Source: Jiangella sp. DSM 45060
GTDB lineage: Bacteria; Actinomycetota; Actinomycetes; Jiangellales; Jiangellaceae
Direction: 5' to 3'
Assembly (NCBI RefSeq): GCF_900105175.1
Contig: NZ_LT629771.1
Location: 62,001 to 126,000 of the forward strand
Length of the DNA stretch: 64,000 bases
Made by a program: the position numbers and the translations under genes
Notes under the pieces: model-generated
What the model saw: only the letters and a program-made list of their open reading frames with translations
What the model was told of the DNA's origin: nothing
Databases searched by the model: none
Shown here: in pieces, positions 30,564 to 38,885 of the stretch
Layout of the letters: the number at the start of each line of letters is the position of its first letter
Position numbering within the stretch: the first letter of the stretch is position 1

Positions 30564-32795
30564 TCAGTCCTCGACGGCGGCGGAACCGAGGTCGGGGTTG
30601 TCGGTGAAGAAGCCGTCCATGCCGGCCTCCAGGAACACCCGGATCTCGCCCTCGACGTCGCCGACGGCGTTGGGGTCGGCGGAGGAGCGGAACTCGGCCG
30701 GGAGGAACTGGTTTTCCCGGCGGAAGGTCCAGCCGTGCACCTCGAGCCCGGCCCGGTGCGCGTCGCCGATGACCGGGGTCGGCTGACCCAGGGTGCCCGA
30801 AGCGGTGCGCGGGATCATGACGTTCTTCTCCAGGCCGACGCCGTCGGCGTAGCGGGCGATCGCGCGCAGACCGTCCGCCGTCGCGAGGTCGGCGTAGGTG
30901 CGCGGGTCACCGGCGGCGACGAGGTCGTACGGTGCGCCGCTGGAGCTGATCAGCTGGGCCAGCGGCACGTCGGTCATGCCGTCCAGCTCCTTCAGGTTGC
31001 CGGTCTCGAACGACTGCAGGATGACCGCTGCGTTCCGGTGGTCCAGCCCGTTCGCCCGCAGCTGCGCGACCAGCGGCTCCTCCAGCGACAGCCCGATCGA
31101 GTCGAAGTACGTCGGGTGCTTCGTCTCCGGGTAGACGCCGACCGGCTGCCCGTCGCAGGTGCGGGACGTGCGGGCGAGGTCGAGCACCTCGTCGAGCGTC
31201 GGGACCTGGTAGAGCCCGTCGAACGCGGTGTTGGCCGGACGGGTCGCCGGGATGCGCTCCTTCGCCCGCAGCGTGCGCAGCTCGGCGAGGGTGAAGTCCT
31301 CGGTGAACCAGCCGGTGACGCCGACGCCGTCGATCACCTTGGTGGTGCGGCGCCCGGCGAACTCCGGGTGGGCCGCGACGTCGGTGGTGCCGCCGATCTC
31401 GTTCTCGTGCCGGGCCACCAGCACGCCGTCCTTCGTCGAGACGAGGTCGGGCTCGATGTAGTCGGCGCACTGCAGGATCGCGGTCTCGTACGCGGCCAGC
31501 GTGTGCTCCGGCCGGTACCCCGACGCGCCGCGGTGTCCGACGACCGTGACGCCGTCGTCGGAGGGCCGCGACGGGCGCAGGTCGACGATCGCCAGCTCGG
31601 TGTCGTCGGGGGAGCCGGTGACGCGCGCGTCGTTGCCCGGATAGTTGTTGTCGTTGCCGATCAGCATGCGGCCGTCCTTCAGCCGCAGCACGGTCTCGAA
31701 CGACTGCACCGGCAGCGCGTAGGTGTCGCCCAGGCCGTAGCCCTCGCCGGCGTCGATGCCCAGCGGGTTGTCGATGCGCAGCGCGTCGAGCACCAGCGTC
31801 TTGCGGACGTAGCCGTCGCGGTCGCGGCGGTTGAGGTCGATCTCGTAGACGCGCTTGACGACGGACTGGCCGCCCTCGAAGTCGTCGCGCTCGATGATCC
31901 AGAACTTCCCGCGGCCGACGGTGAACGCGTCACCGATGACGTTGGCCTCCTGGTGCGTCTGGTAGCTCCAGGTCCGGCCGGTGTAGCGGTCCCGGCGGGT
32001 GTCGAACTCGTGGATCTCGCGACGCCGCTGGTCGGGGTCGTTCGTGTAGGCGCCCTCGACGATCGGGTAGAGGTAGCGACCGTCGGGCGAGGCGGCCATC
32101 GCCTCGAACCCGCGGCTGGACCGCACCAGCGGCGTCTCGCCCGGCGCGAGATACGGGCTCTGCGGCGACTTCAGCCCGCCCGGGAGCGGGACCGGCGGCT
32201 CCAGCAGCGTGCCGTCGGCGGCGAAGTGCAGGATGAACGGACCGAACTCCTCGCCCACCCAGAACGTGCCGTCCTTGGCCAGCACGACGGACTCGATGTC
32301 GAAGTCGGCGCCGGTGAGCAGCCGGTCCGGCGTCGACTCGTGGACGATCGGGAAGTCCAGGACGTGGTTGCGGTCGTTGTACGAGATGAACCGCTCGACC
32401 TCGATCTGCCCCGAGCCGGATCCCTCGGAGCCGGTGTTCCAGTCCGGCCGCATCAGGTAGTTGCGCAGCAGGAAGTCGGCCGAGTTGCCCTTCGAGCCGA
32501 ACCCGTTGTCGGGCTGCGTCCAGAACGTGCCGTCGCCGTTGTCGACCATGGCCGAGAAGCCCGGGATGACCTGGCCGTCCCACGGGCCCTGGCGCCCGTT
32601 CGCCGGCGACGCCAGGGCGCCCGAGGGCGGCCCTTCGGCCAGGTAGTCGGCCGACAGCGTGGCCCGGCCCTCGAGGACGGGGTGCGTGACGGAGCCGCGG
32701 CCGGGCGGCTCGTGGTCTCCGGCGGCCGCGGCTGCCGGGAGCAGCAGGGTCGCGGCGACGGCGGCCGCGACGGAACGCGCGAGTGGAGTTCTCAT
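30564..32795 (-). CDS. Secreted fusion: phytase-like esterase domain plus glycerophosphodiester phosphodiesterase
   Basis: A 743-residue exported enzyme. A signal peptide covers residues about 1-26 (RSVAAAVAATLLLPAAAAAG). Residues about 45-405 are an esterase-like domain of the phytase family (DNGDGTFWTQPDNGFG, GTFWVGEEFGP, SRGFEAMAASPDGRYLYP). Residues about 415-735 are a GDPD barrel with the catalytic HRGASGYRPEHT at 421-432, Glu448/Asp450 and His463. It probably releases phosphate or glycerol-3-phosphate from extracellular phosphodiesters. It is monocistronic with a strong terminator. The substrate is inferred. Confidence 0.88.
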   Translation of the reverse strand: MRTPLARSVAAAVAATLLLPAAAAAGDHEPPGRGSVTHPVLEGRATLSADYLAEGPPSGALASPANGRQGPWDGQVIPGFSAMVDNGDGTFWTQPDNGFGSKGNSADFLLRNYLMRPDWNTGSEGSGSGQIEVERFISYNDRNHVLDFPIVHESTPDRLLTGADFDIESVVLAKDGTFWVGEEFGPFILHFAADGTLLEPPVPLPGGLKSPQSPYLAPGETPLVRSSRGFEAMAASPDGRYLYPIVEGAYTNDPDQRRREIHEFDTRRDRYTGRTWSYQTHQEANVIGDAFTVGRGKFWIIERDDFEGGQSVVKRVYEIDLNRRDRDGYVRKTLVLDALRIDNPLGIDAGEGYGLGDTYALPVQSFETVLRLKDGRMLIGNDNNYPGNDARVTGSPDDTELAIVDLRPSRPSDDGVTVVGHRGASGYRPEHTLAAYETAILQCADYIEPDLVSTKDGVLVARHENEIGGTTDVAAHPEFAGRRTTKVIDGVGVTGWFTEDFTLAELRTLRAKERIPATRPANTAFDGLYQVPTLDEVLDLARTSRTCDGQPVGVYPETKHPTYFDSIGLSLEEPLVAQLRANGLDHRNAAVILQSFETGNLKELDGMTDVPLAQLISSSGAPYDLVAAGDPRTYADLATADGLRAIARYADGVGLEKNVMIPRTASGTLGQPTPVIGDAHRAGLEVHGWTFRRENQFLPAEFRSSADPNAVGDVEGEIRVFLEAGMDGFFTDNPDLGSAAVED

Positions 32796-32885
32796 CCGCC
32801 GATCACAACCGCGCCCTGCGACGACGACGCGACGTCGTCGTGAACGCCGCCCGGCGCACGGCCGAAGTCCCCGCGAACGGCCGCG

Positions 32886-33617
32886 TCACGTCAGGTGCCT
32901 GACGAAGAACCGGTCGCCGTCGTCCCCCTCGTGCGACGGGACGCCGGTGTGCCCGCCCATGTTCGCGTGCAGCGTCTTCTCCTGGCTGCCGAAGGCGTCG
33001 AACAGGTCCAGCGCCTGCTGCCGGTCGTTGCCTTCGTCGTCCCACTGCAACAGCACCAGCAGCGGGATGGTGACCTGCCGGGCCTCCTCGACCATGGCAC
33101 GGGGCACGTAGCTCCCGGCGAACAGCACGGCGGCCGCGATGCGTGGCTCGACCACCGCCAGCCGGACGCCGACGGAGATCACCCCGCCCGCGAACCCGAC
33201 CGGGCCGCCGATCTCGGGCAGCGCCAGAAGAGCGTCCAGGGTGGCCCGCCACTCCGGGACCGACCGGTCCACCAGCGGGAGGACGAGCCGGTCGACGATC
33301 TCGTCGGCGACCGGCTCACCGGCGCGCACCGCTCGCCGCAGGTCGGCGCGGGCCCGCTCGGCGGCGGCGGAGCGGGGCCGGTCACCGCTCCCCGGCAGCT
33401 CGATGGTGGCCGCGGCGAAGCCCTGTGCCGCGCAGCGCCGGGCGCGGCCCACCAGCCGCGGGTACATCTGGCGCAGTCCGCCGGGATGGCCGAGCAGGAT
33501 CAGCGGGGCCGGCGCGGGCGCCGATGCGGGCGTCCACAGGATGCCGGGGACCTCGCCGAGGGTGAACTCGCGCTCGACGACGCCGTCGTCGAGGCGGTGT
33601 TCGGAGGTGAATCGCAT
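32886..33617 (-). CDS. Alpha/beta-hydrolase-fold protein lacking the nucleophile serine
   Basis: A 243-residue cytoplasmic protein with the hydrolase fold. The oxyanion region is LLGHPGGLRQMYP. The expected nucleophile elbow G-x-S-x-G reads GFAGG at residues 141-145, so Ala143 replaces Ser. The acid (Asp193 or Asp194 in QWDDEGN) and His223 (GGHTGVP) remain. Either catalysis is lost or another residue serves. The protein resembles small dienelactone-hydrolase-like proteins. ATG 33617 follows GAAAGG. Function cannot be assigned. Confidence 0.75.
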   Translation of the reverse strand: MRFTSEHRLDDGVVEREFTLGEVPGILWTPASAPAPAPLILLGHPGGLRQMYPRLVGRARRCAAQGFAAATIELPGSGDRPRSAAAERARADLRRAVRAGEPVADEIVDRLVLPLVDRSVPEWRATLDALLALPEIGGPVGFAGGVISVGVRLAVVEPRIAAAVLFAGSYVPRAMVEEARQVTIPLLVLLQWDDEGNDRQQALDLFDAFGSQEKTLHANMGGHTGVPSHEGDDGDRFFVRHLT

Positions 33618-33777
33618 GGTCGTGCCTTTCGGGAGTGCGCGTGAACGGCGCTCCCGGACGACCTATCGCCCGACCGTGACCCCGGAGGGGAGCACCCATG
33701 TCGATACTGCGTTCACGGGTACCACCTCCTCGTTCGCTCGCACGGCCTCCCGAAGGCTAGCAGGCGCCACGCCCCCG

Positions 33778-34272
33778 TCAGCGGTAGTTGGTGAACTGGA
33801 CGGCGAAGTCGAAGTCCTGCTCGCGCAGCATGGCCATGACGGCCTGGAGGTCGTTCTTGCTCTTCGAGGAGACCCGCACCTCGTCGCCCTGCACCTGCGT
33901 CTTGACGCCCTTGGGCGCGTCGTCGCGGATGGCCTTGGTGATCTTCTTCACCTGGTCCTGGTCGAGGCCGTCCTGCAGGGTGGCGTTGATCTTGTAGACG
34001 GTGCCGGACGCGCGCGGCTCGCCTGCGTCGAGCGCCTTCAGCGACACCTTGCGCTTGATCAGCTTGTCCTTGAAGACGTCGAGCACGGCGTTGACGCGGT
34101 CTTCGGCGGACGCCTCCATCTCGACGCCCAGTTCGCCCTGCCAGCGGATCGAGGCGCCGGTGCCACGGAAGTCGAACCGCTGCGAGATCTCCTTCGAGGC
34201 CTGGTTCAGCGCGTTGTCCACCTCCTGCCGGTCGACCTTGCTCACCACGTCGAACGACGACTCGCTAGCCAC
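33778..34272 (-). CDS. YajQ-family nucleotide-binding protein
   Basis: A 164-residue cytoplasmic protein of the YajQ (UPF0234) family, two ferredoxin-like domains reported to bind RNA or cyclic-di-GMP in other bacteria. The N-terminus [20 protein letters not shown] and the C-terminus [12 protein letters not shown] are diagnostic. GTG 34272 has AAGGAG 6 nt upstream. The longer frame to 34422 runs into the tRNA-Tyr region and is not used. The upstream 33618-33777 gap carries only promoter-like sequence and a hairpin near 33630-33654. Confidence 0.9.
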   Translation of the reverse strand: MASESSFDVVSKVDRQEVDNALNQASKEISQRFDFRGTGASIRWQGELGVEMEASAEDRVNAVLDVFKDKLIKRKVSLKALDAGEPRASGTVYKINATLQDGLDQDQVKKITKAIRDDAPKGVKTQVQGDEVRVSSKSKNDLQAVMAMLREQDFDFAVQFTNYR

Positions 34273-34372
34273 GACGGCTCCTTCTGGATCTCTCGAGCCC
34301 GAACCGATTGTCCGGCGCCCTCCGCACTGATGTATTCTCTCACCGGTCCCAGCCAATGGCGGGGAACCACCC

Positions 34373-34454
34373 GGCAGGTTGCCCGAGCGGCCAAAGGGAG
34401 CTGACTGTAAATCAGCCGGCACAGCCTACGCAGGTTCGAATCCTGCACCTGCCA
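34373..34454 (+). tRNA. tRNA-Tyr (anticodon GTA)
   Basis: Acceptor GGCAGGT pairs with ACCTGCC, discriminator A. The anticodon stem-loop is GCTGA-CTGTAAA-TCAGC with GTA. The long variable arm is expected of bacterial tRNA-Tyr, and the T arm is GCAGG-TTCGAAT-CCTGC. CCA is not encoded. A likely promoter is TTGTCC (34308-34313) and TATTCT (34333-34338). Confidence 0.96.
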
Positions 34455-34571
34455 CGCCTCTCGAGGACAGTGAGCGAACGTCCCGGCCCAGCCGGTTCGG
34501 GACGTGAACTCCGCAGCCGAACGGCCGATTTCGCACCACGGCCCCAGGTTGTGTACCCTCAACTGGCGCAC

Positions 34572-34644
34572 GCCCCAATAGCTCAGTCGGCAGAGCGTCT
34601 CCATGGTAAGGAGAAGGTCTACGGTTCGATTCCGTATTGGGGCT
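34572..34644 (+). tRNA. tRNA-Thr (anticodon GGT)
   Basis: Acceptor GCCCCAA pairs with TTGGGGC, discriminator T. The D-arm includes AGCTCAGTCGGCAGAGC, and the anticodon loop ATGGTAA gives GGT. The T-arm contains GGTTCGATTCC. 73 nt, CCA not encoded. Confidence 0.96.
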
Positions 34645-34684
34645 CTGGTGAGGCTGCGCCGTTTGCGCGGCGCCGACTCCCCTC

Positions 34685-34758
34685 GGCGGGGTAGCTCAGG
34701 TGGTTAGAGCAAACGGCTCATAATCGTTGTGTCGCGGGTTCGAATCCCGCCCCCGCTA
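34685..34758 (+). tRNA. tRNA-Met, elongator (anticodon CAT)
   Basis: Acceptor GGCGGGG pairs with CCCCGCT (one G-U pair), discriminator A. The anticodon arm is AACGG-CTCATAA-TCGTT, and the T arm GCGGG-TTCGAAT-CCCGC. CCA is encoded at 34759-34761, unlike the Tyr and Thr genes upstream. The fully paired start distinguishes it from initiator tRNA. Confidence 0.95.
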
Positions 34759-34772
34759 CCACCAGCCCGGCC

Positions 34773-34798
34773 GTCGCACCCGCACGATTGGGTGCGAC
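34773..34798. terminator. Perfect 9-bp inverted repeat between tRNA-Met and rpmG
   Basis: GTCGCACCC (34773-34781), 8-nt loop, GGGTGCGAC (34790-34798). It is probably the tRNA-cluster terminator. It overlaps the TTGGGT (34788-34793) that could be the -35 of rpmG (TACCCT at 34813-34818), so an operator role is the alternative. Confidence 0.5.
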
Positions 34799-34860
34799 AC
34801 GACCAGGTCGGGTACCCTTGCACGGTTCCGACGATCCAGACGTCCCCGAAAGAGGCACCC

Positions 34861-35031
34861 GTGGCCGCCAAGAGCGCTGACATCCGTCCCAAGATCACCA
34901 TGGCCTGCACGGAGTGCAAGGAGCGCAACTACATCACCAAGAAGAACCGGCGCAACGACCCCGACCGGCTCGACTTGAAGAAGTTCTGCCCGCGCTGCCG
35001 CACCCACACCGTCCACCGCGAGACCCGCTGA
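34861..35031 (+). CDS. rpmG: 50S ribosomal protein L33, zinc-ribbon (C+) form
   Basis: A 56-residue large-subunit protein. The two CxxC pairs ([10 protein letters not shown] and FCPRCRTHT) mark the zinc-binding C+ type. It is not the zinc-free form that Zur regulates. GTG 34861 has AAAGAGG upstream. The N-terminus [20 protein letters not shown] is typical. It sits between a tRNA cluster and hadAB, the usual actinobacterial position ahead of secE, but here secE is 13 kb away. Confidence 0.96.
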   Translation: MAAKSADIRPKITMACTECKERNYITKKNRRNDPDRLDLKKFCPRCRTHTVHRETR

Positions 35032-35090
35032 CGCGTTCGCGTCCCGGCTCGTGGCCAGGGTCTCCCGTCGGAGCCCGGCCCTGGTGACGG

Positions 35091-35096
35091 TAAGTT
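35091..35096 (+). promoter_or_regulatory. -10 box for leaderless hadA
   Basis: TAAGTT ends 6 nt before ATG 35103, so the transcript would begin at the start codon. No Shine-Dalgarno sequence is present. Confidence 0.5.
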
Positions 35097-35102
35097 CAGC
35101 GC

Positions 35103-35561
35103 ATGCCCATTGATCCTTCGGTCGTCGGACGGGTCTACCCTCCCCAGATCTACGAAGTGAGCCGGGAGAAGATCCGCGAGTTCGCGGAGGCCATCGGCGA
35201 CGCGAACCCGGTGTACGTCGACACCGCAGCCGCGCGCGGCTACGGGCACGACGATGTCGTCGCGCCGCCCACCTTCGTGATGATCATCGTGATGAACGGC
35301 TTCGACCTGCTGATGAAGGACCTCGGTATCGAGTTCGCCCGGGTCGTGCACGTCGACCAGCGCTTCACCTACTCCCGCTCGCTGCCGGTGGGCAGCCGGG
35401 TCGAGGCGACCACCCGGCTCGACGGCGTCCGCGCCGTCGCCGGCAACGACCTGCTGAAGATCCGCACCGAGGTCCAGGATGCCGACGGCGCCGTCGTCTG
35501 CCTGTCCGAGGCCACGCTGCTGGTGCGTCCCGAGGACTCCGACGGAGGAGCCAGTGACTGA
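35103..35561 (+). CDS. hadA: (3R)-hydroxyacyl-ACP dehydratase subunit HadA-like (MaoC N-terminal type)
   Basis: A 152-residue hot-dog-fold subunit. It lacks the catalytic hydratase motif but keeps the structural segment IREFAEAIGDANPVYVDTAA and the acyl-tunnel region VAPPTFVMIIVMNGFDLLMK. In mycobacteria HadA pairs with catalytic HadB to dehydrate 3-hydroxyacyl-ACP in fatty or mycolic acid elongation. The downstream gene is the catalytic partner, overlapping by 8 bp. The role in this non-mycolic lineage is inferred. Confidence 0.85.
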   Translation: MPIDPSVVGRVYPPQIYEVSREKIREFAEAIGDANPVYVDTAAARGYGHDDVVAPPTFVMIIVMNGFDLLMKDLGIEFARVVHVDQRFTYSRSLPVGSRVEATTRLDGVRAVAGNDLLKIRTEVQDADGAVVCLSEATLLVRPEDSDGGASD

Positions 35562-36000
35562 GCGGGTGACCGAGCAGCTGTCCGTCGGCGACGTCGTCGC
35601 CGACCAGACGTATTGGATCACCCGCGAGAACCTGGTCCGGTACGCCGGCGCGTCCGGCGACTTCAACCCGATCCACTGGAACGAGCGGGTAGCCAGGTCC
35701 GTCGGCCTGCCGGGGGTCATCGCCCACGGCATGCTGACCATGGGGCTGGCCGGCCGGCTGCTCACCGACTGGCTGGTCGACCCCGCCGCCGTGGTCGAGT
35801 ACGGCGTCCGCTTCGCCCGCCCGGTGGTCGTCCCCGACGACGACATCGGCGTGGCGGTGCGCGTGGCCGCCACCGTCACCGACGTCCGCGACGACGGCCT
35901 GGTGGCGCTCGAGCTGACCGTCAAGGTCGACGAGCAGAAGGTGCTCACGCAGGCCCGGGCGCTGTGCCGGCTGCCGGCCGACCGGCCATCGGACCCCTAG
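35554..36000 (+). CDS. hadB: (3R)-hydroxyacyl-ACP dehydratase subunit HadB-like (MaoC)
   Basis: The catalytic partner of HadA, 148 residues. The hydratase-2 motif GDFNPIHWNERVARSVGLPG carries the Asp and His of the active site and is followed by VIAHGMLTMGLAGRLL. GTG 35554 is preceded by GGAGGAG 3 nt away and overlaps hadA. The gene ends 13 bp before murB, so hadA-hadB-murB form one transcription unit. Confidence 0.88.
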   Translation: MTERVTEQLSVGDVVADQTYWITRENLVRYAGASGDFNPIHWNERVARSVGLPGVIAHGMLTMGLAGRLLTDWLVDPAAVVEYGVRFARPVVVPDDDIGVAVRVAATVTDVRDDGLVALELTVKVDEQKVLTQARALCRLPADRPSDP

Positions 36001-36013
36001 CGACGAGGCCGCG

Positions 36014-37081
36014 ATGCGCGAACTGACCGACGTCGCCCTTTCCGGCCTGACCACGCTGCGGCTGGGCGGGCCGGCCAAGCGCGTCGTCGAGGCCACCACC
36101 GAGGACGAGCTGATCGGCCTGGTCCGCGACTGCGACGAGCGCGGCGAGCCGGTGCTGGTGGTCGGCGGCGGCTCCAACCTGGTCGTCGACGACGCCGGCT
36201 TCGACGGCACGGTGGTGCTGGCCGGCACGCGCGGCATCGACGTCGACGCGAGCGCCTCCTGCGACAGCGGTGCGCTCGCGGCCTGCGGCGGGGTCCTGCT
36301 GACGGCGGCCGCGGGCGAGCCGTGGGACGACCTCGTCGCCTACACCGTCGCGAACGAGTGGCCCGGCATCGAGGCGCTGTCCGGCATCCCCGGCCTGGTC
36401 GGCGCCACCCCCATGCAGAACGTCGGCGCCTACGGCCAGGAGGTGGCGCAGACCGTCTGGACGGTGCGCACCTACGACCGCCAGGACCGCCGCGTCCGCA
36501 CGTTCGCCAACGCCGACTGCCGCTTCGCCTACCGCGACAGCCGGTTCAAGGGCTCCGAGCGCTACGTCGTCCTCACCGTCAGCTACCAGCTGCGCGAGGG
36601 TGGCCTCGGCATGCCGGTCCGCTACGCCGAGCTGGCCCGCCGGCTCGGCGTCGAGGTGGGCGGGCGCGCGCCGATCGCCGCGGTGCGCGACGCCGTCCTC
36701 GCCCTACGCGCCGGCAAGGGGATGGTGCTCGACGCCGCCGACCACGACACCTGGAGCGCCGGGTCGTTCTTCACCAACCCGGTGCTCACCGAGGCGCAGG
36801 CCGCGGCGCTGCCCGACGGCGCGCCGCGGTTCCCGGCCGGCGACGGCCTGGTGAAGTCGAGCGCGGCGTGGCTGATCGAGCACGCCGGGTTCGGCCGCGG
36901 CTACGACGGCGGCCGCACCGATGTCTCGCTGTCGACCAAGCACACGCTGGCGCTGACCAACCGCGGCGACGCCAGCACGGCCGACCTGCTCGGCCTCGCC
37001 CGCGAGGTGCGCGACGGCGTCCGCTCCGCCTTCGGCGTCGAGCTGGTGCCCGAGCCGATGCTCGTCGGCTGCTCCCTCTAG
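36014..37081 (+). CDS. murB: UDP-N-acetylenolpyruvoylglucosamine reductase
   Basis: FAD enzyme that reduces enolpyruvyl-UDP-GlcNAc to UDP-MurNAc, the second step of cytoplasmic peptidoglycan precursor synthesis. The 355-residue protein shows the FAD motif VLVVGGGSNLVV, the signature SGIPGLVGATPMQNVGAYGQ, the catalytic serine in SAGSFFTNPV and the C-terminal glutamate in EPMLVG. The spacing after hadB is 13 bp. Its stop overlaps the stop of the convergent flavoprotein gene. Confidence 0.95.
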   Translation: MRELTDVALSGLTTLRLGGPAKRVVEATTEDELIGLVRDCDERGEPVLVVGGGSNLVVDDAGFDGTVVLAGTRGIDVDASASCDSGALAACGGVLLTAAAGEPWDDLVAYTVANEWPGIEALSGIPGLVGATPMQNVGAYGQEVAQTVWTVRTYDRQDRRVRTFANADCRFAYRDSRFKGSERYVVLTVSYQLREGGLGMPVRYAELARRLGVEVGGRAPIAAVRDAVLALRAGKGMVLDAADHDTWSAGSFFTNPVLTEAQAAALPDGAPRFPAGDGLVKSSAAWLIEHAGFGRGYDGGRTDVSLSTKHTLALTNRGDASTADLLGLAREVRDGVRSAFGVELVPEPMLVGCSL

Positions 37082-38370
37082 GACGCGCGGAAGACGCCGT
37101 CCGGGTCGTAGCGGCGCCTGACCTCGCGCAGGCGGGCGGCGTTGGCGCCGTAGTAGGCGAGCTCCGGGTCGGCGAGGCCGCGGTCGGCGAAGTTGGCGTA
37201 CACGCCGCCGGTGCCGTGCGGGCCGAGGGTGTCGCGCATGGCGCCGGTCCAGTCGCGGGCCTCGGCGTCGGCGGCGGGCGTGAGCGCGATGTGGTGGACG
37301 GCGTAGCGGGCGCCGCGGTGCGGGAAGGCGGTCGCGCCGGGAGCGACGTCGGTGTCGCCGCCGCCCCAGGGCATGAACCCGACCTCGCGTTCGGCCGGAC
37401 CGGCCGCGAACAGCGCGAGCAGCGCGCCGACGGCGTCGTCGGGCAGTGGCTGCTCGAAGAACTCCGACGTGGCGTAGAGGTGGCGGGACGGTGCGGCGGT
37501 GTCGATGGCGCCGGCGAGGTCGCGGGCGGAGTCGAGGTAGGACAGCTCGGCGGCCTCGGCGCGCGCGGGCGCCGGCAGGCCGTCGCAGAGGCGGTCCAGC
37601 GCCGCACGCGTCTCGGCCTCGGCGCCGGCCATCGCGCCGTGCAGCGCCACCTCGGCGGGGTAGAGGCCCGCCTCGGCGCACAGCCGCGCGGGTGCGTCGA
37701 CGGCGCGGTCGAGCCAGGCCCGCAGCACCTCGGCCGCCGCGGCGACCGGCCAGGTGTAGCGGAAGTTCGTCATCCGCGACGGCGCCGGTACCGTGCGGAA
37801 CTCCATCGACGTCACGACGCCGAGGCCGCTGGTCCCGCCGCCGCGGAGCGCCCAGAACAGGTCCGGTTCGTGGTCGTCGTCGGCCACCACCACCGCGCCG
37901 TCGGCCGTGACGACCTCGGCCCGGACGAGCTGGTCGCAGGTCAGGCCGTACCGGCGGCTGAGCATGCCCCAGCCGCCGCCGAGCGTCAGGCCGCTGACGC
38001 CGACCGTCGGGCAGGTCCCGGTCGGCATCGCCCGGCCGTGCGCCCCGAGCGCCTCGACCAGCGCCGCCAGCCGGGCCCCGCCGCCGACGACGACGTGGTC
38101 GCCGTCGACCTCGACGGAGTCCATGGGGGACACGTCGATCACCAGGCCGGTCGTCGAGGACAGTCCGGCCGCGCAGTGCCCGCCGGACCGGACGGCGATC
38201 GGCAGCGCCTCGCGGCGGGCGTACCCGATGGCGGCGGCGACCTCGGCGGCGTCACGGCAGCGCAGCACCGCGACCGGTACCGGGACGCCGTCGTGCGCCG
38301 TGAACGGCCGCGGCAAGGCGGCGGCGTCGAAGCCCGGGTCGCCGGGGCGCAGCAGCTCGCCGGTGCTCAT
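37078..38370 (-). CDS. FAD-linked oxidoreductase, berberine-bridge type
   Basis: A 430-residue flavoprotein of the PCMH/BBE family. His65 in RSGGHCAAG and Cys120 in GTCPTVGVSG are placed for bicovalent FAD attachment. The C-terminal BBE segment reads YYGANAARLREVRRRYDPDG. Such enzymes oxidise alkaloids, sugars or polyketides; the substrate here is unknown. ATG 38370 overlaps the stop of the upstream acetyltransferase (ATGA), so the two are coupled. No signal peptide is seen. Confidence 0.85.
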   Translation of the reverse strand: MSTGELLRPGDPGFDAAALPRPFTAHDGVPVPVAVLRCRDAAEVAAAIGYARREALPIAVRSGGHCAAGLSSTTGLVIDVSPMDSVEVDGDHVVVGGGARLAALVEALGAHGRAMPTGTCPTVGVSGLTLGGGWGMLSRRYGLTCDQLVRAEVVTADGAVVVADDDHEPDLFWALRGGGTSGLGVVTSMEFRTVPAPSRMTNFRYTWPVAAAAEVLRAWLDRAVDAPARLCAEAGLYPAEVALHGAMAGAEAETRAALDRLCDGLPAPARAEAAELSYLDSARDLAGAIDTAAPSRHLYATSEFFEQPLPDDAVGALLALFAAGPAEREVGFMPWGGGDTDVAPGATAFPHRGARYAVHHIALTPAADAEARDWTGAMRDTLGPHGTGGVYANFADRGLADPELAYYGANAARLREVRRRYDPDGVFRAS

Positions 38371-38876
38371 GCCTGCCCCACCCGCAGCGTGTAGAGGTCG
38401 CAGCGGTCGCCGTCGATCGTCGTCCGGGTCCAGAACACGAACCCGAGCTTGCCGGCGACCCGCTTCGACGGGCCGTTCCCGGGATCGATGATCGCCAGCA
38501 GCTCGCCGGTGTACGTCCGGCCGGCGCGCTCCAGCAGCGCCGCGCTGGCCTCGGTGGCGTACCCGCGGCCGCGCGCCTCCGGCGCGAACCGGTACCCCCA
38601 CTCCAGCCAGGCCCGGCCGTCGAGCTCGATGTGGTCGACGCCGGTGTAGCCGACGACGCGGCCGGTGGCCCGCTCGACCACCGGCTGCTTGCCGAACGGG
38701 ATGGTTTGGCAGACGTCGGTCATGTGGTCGAAGCGGGCCTCGGCCTGCTCCGGGGTGAGGACCGCCGGCGCGAACGCCATGAAGTCCTCGTCCTGGAAGA
38801 GCTCGATGAAGCGGGCACGGTCGGCCTCCTGGGGCGGTCGCACCAGCAGCCGGTCGGTCGTGACGCCGTCGGTCAT
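38367..38876 (-). CDS. GNAT-family N-acetyltransferase (RimJ/RimL-like)
   Basis: A 169-residue acetyltransferase. The N-terminal TDRLLVRPPQEADRARFIEL, the acetyl-CoA loop APEARGRGYATEASAALLE and NGPSKRVAGKLGF are typical of the ribosomal-protein/antibiotic acetyltransferase branch (Acetyltransf_3). The target is unknown. ATG 38876 is chosen over GTG 38882 because the -10-like TAGGAT (38888-38883) ends 6 nt upstream, giving a leaderless transcript. It is coupled to the downstream flavoprotein gene. Confidence 0.85.
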   Translation of the reverse strand: MTDGVTTDRLLVRPPQEADRARFIELFQDEDFMAFAPAVLTPEQAEARFDHMTDVCQTIPFGKQPVVERATGRVVGYTGVDHIELDGRAWLEWGYRFAPEARGRGYATEASAALLERAGRTYTGELLAIIDPGNGPSKRVAGKLGFVFWTRTTIDGDRCDLYTLRVGQA

Positions 38877-38885
38877 CGGCACATC

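Noticed and set aside
33699..33761. 20-codon plus-strand ORF (MSILRSRVPPPRSL...) with strong GGAGGGGAG ribosome-binding site
   Set aside because: It could be a leader peptide, but no plus-strand gene follows (yajQ runs the other way), so it is more likely chance or the edge of the hydrolase promoter region. Kept only as a note.
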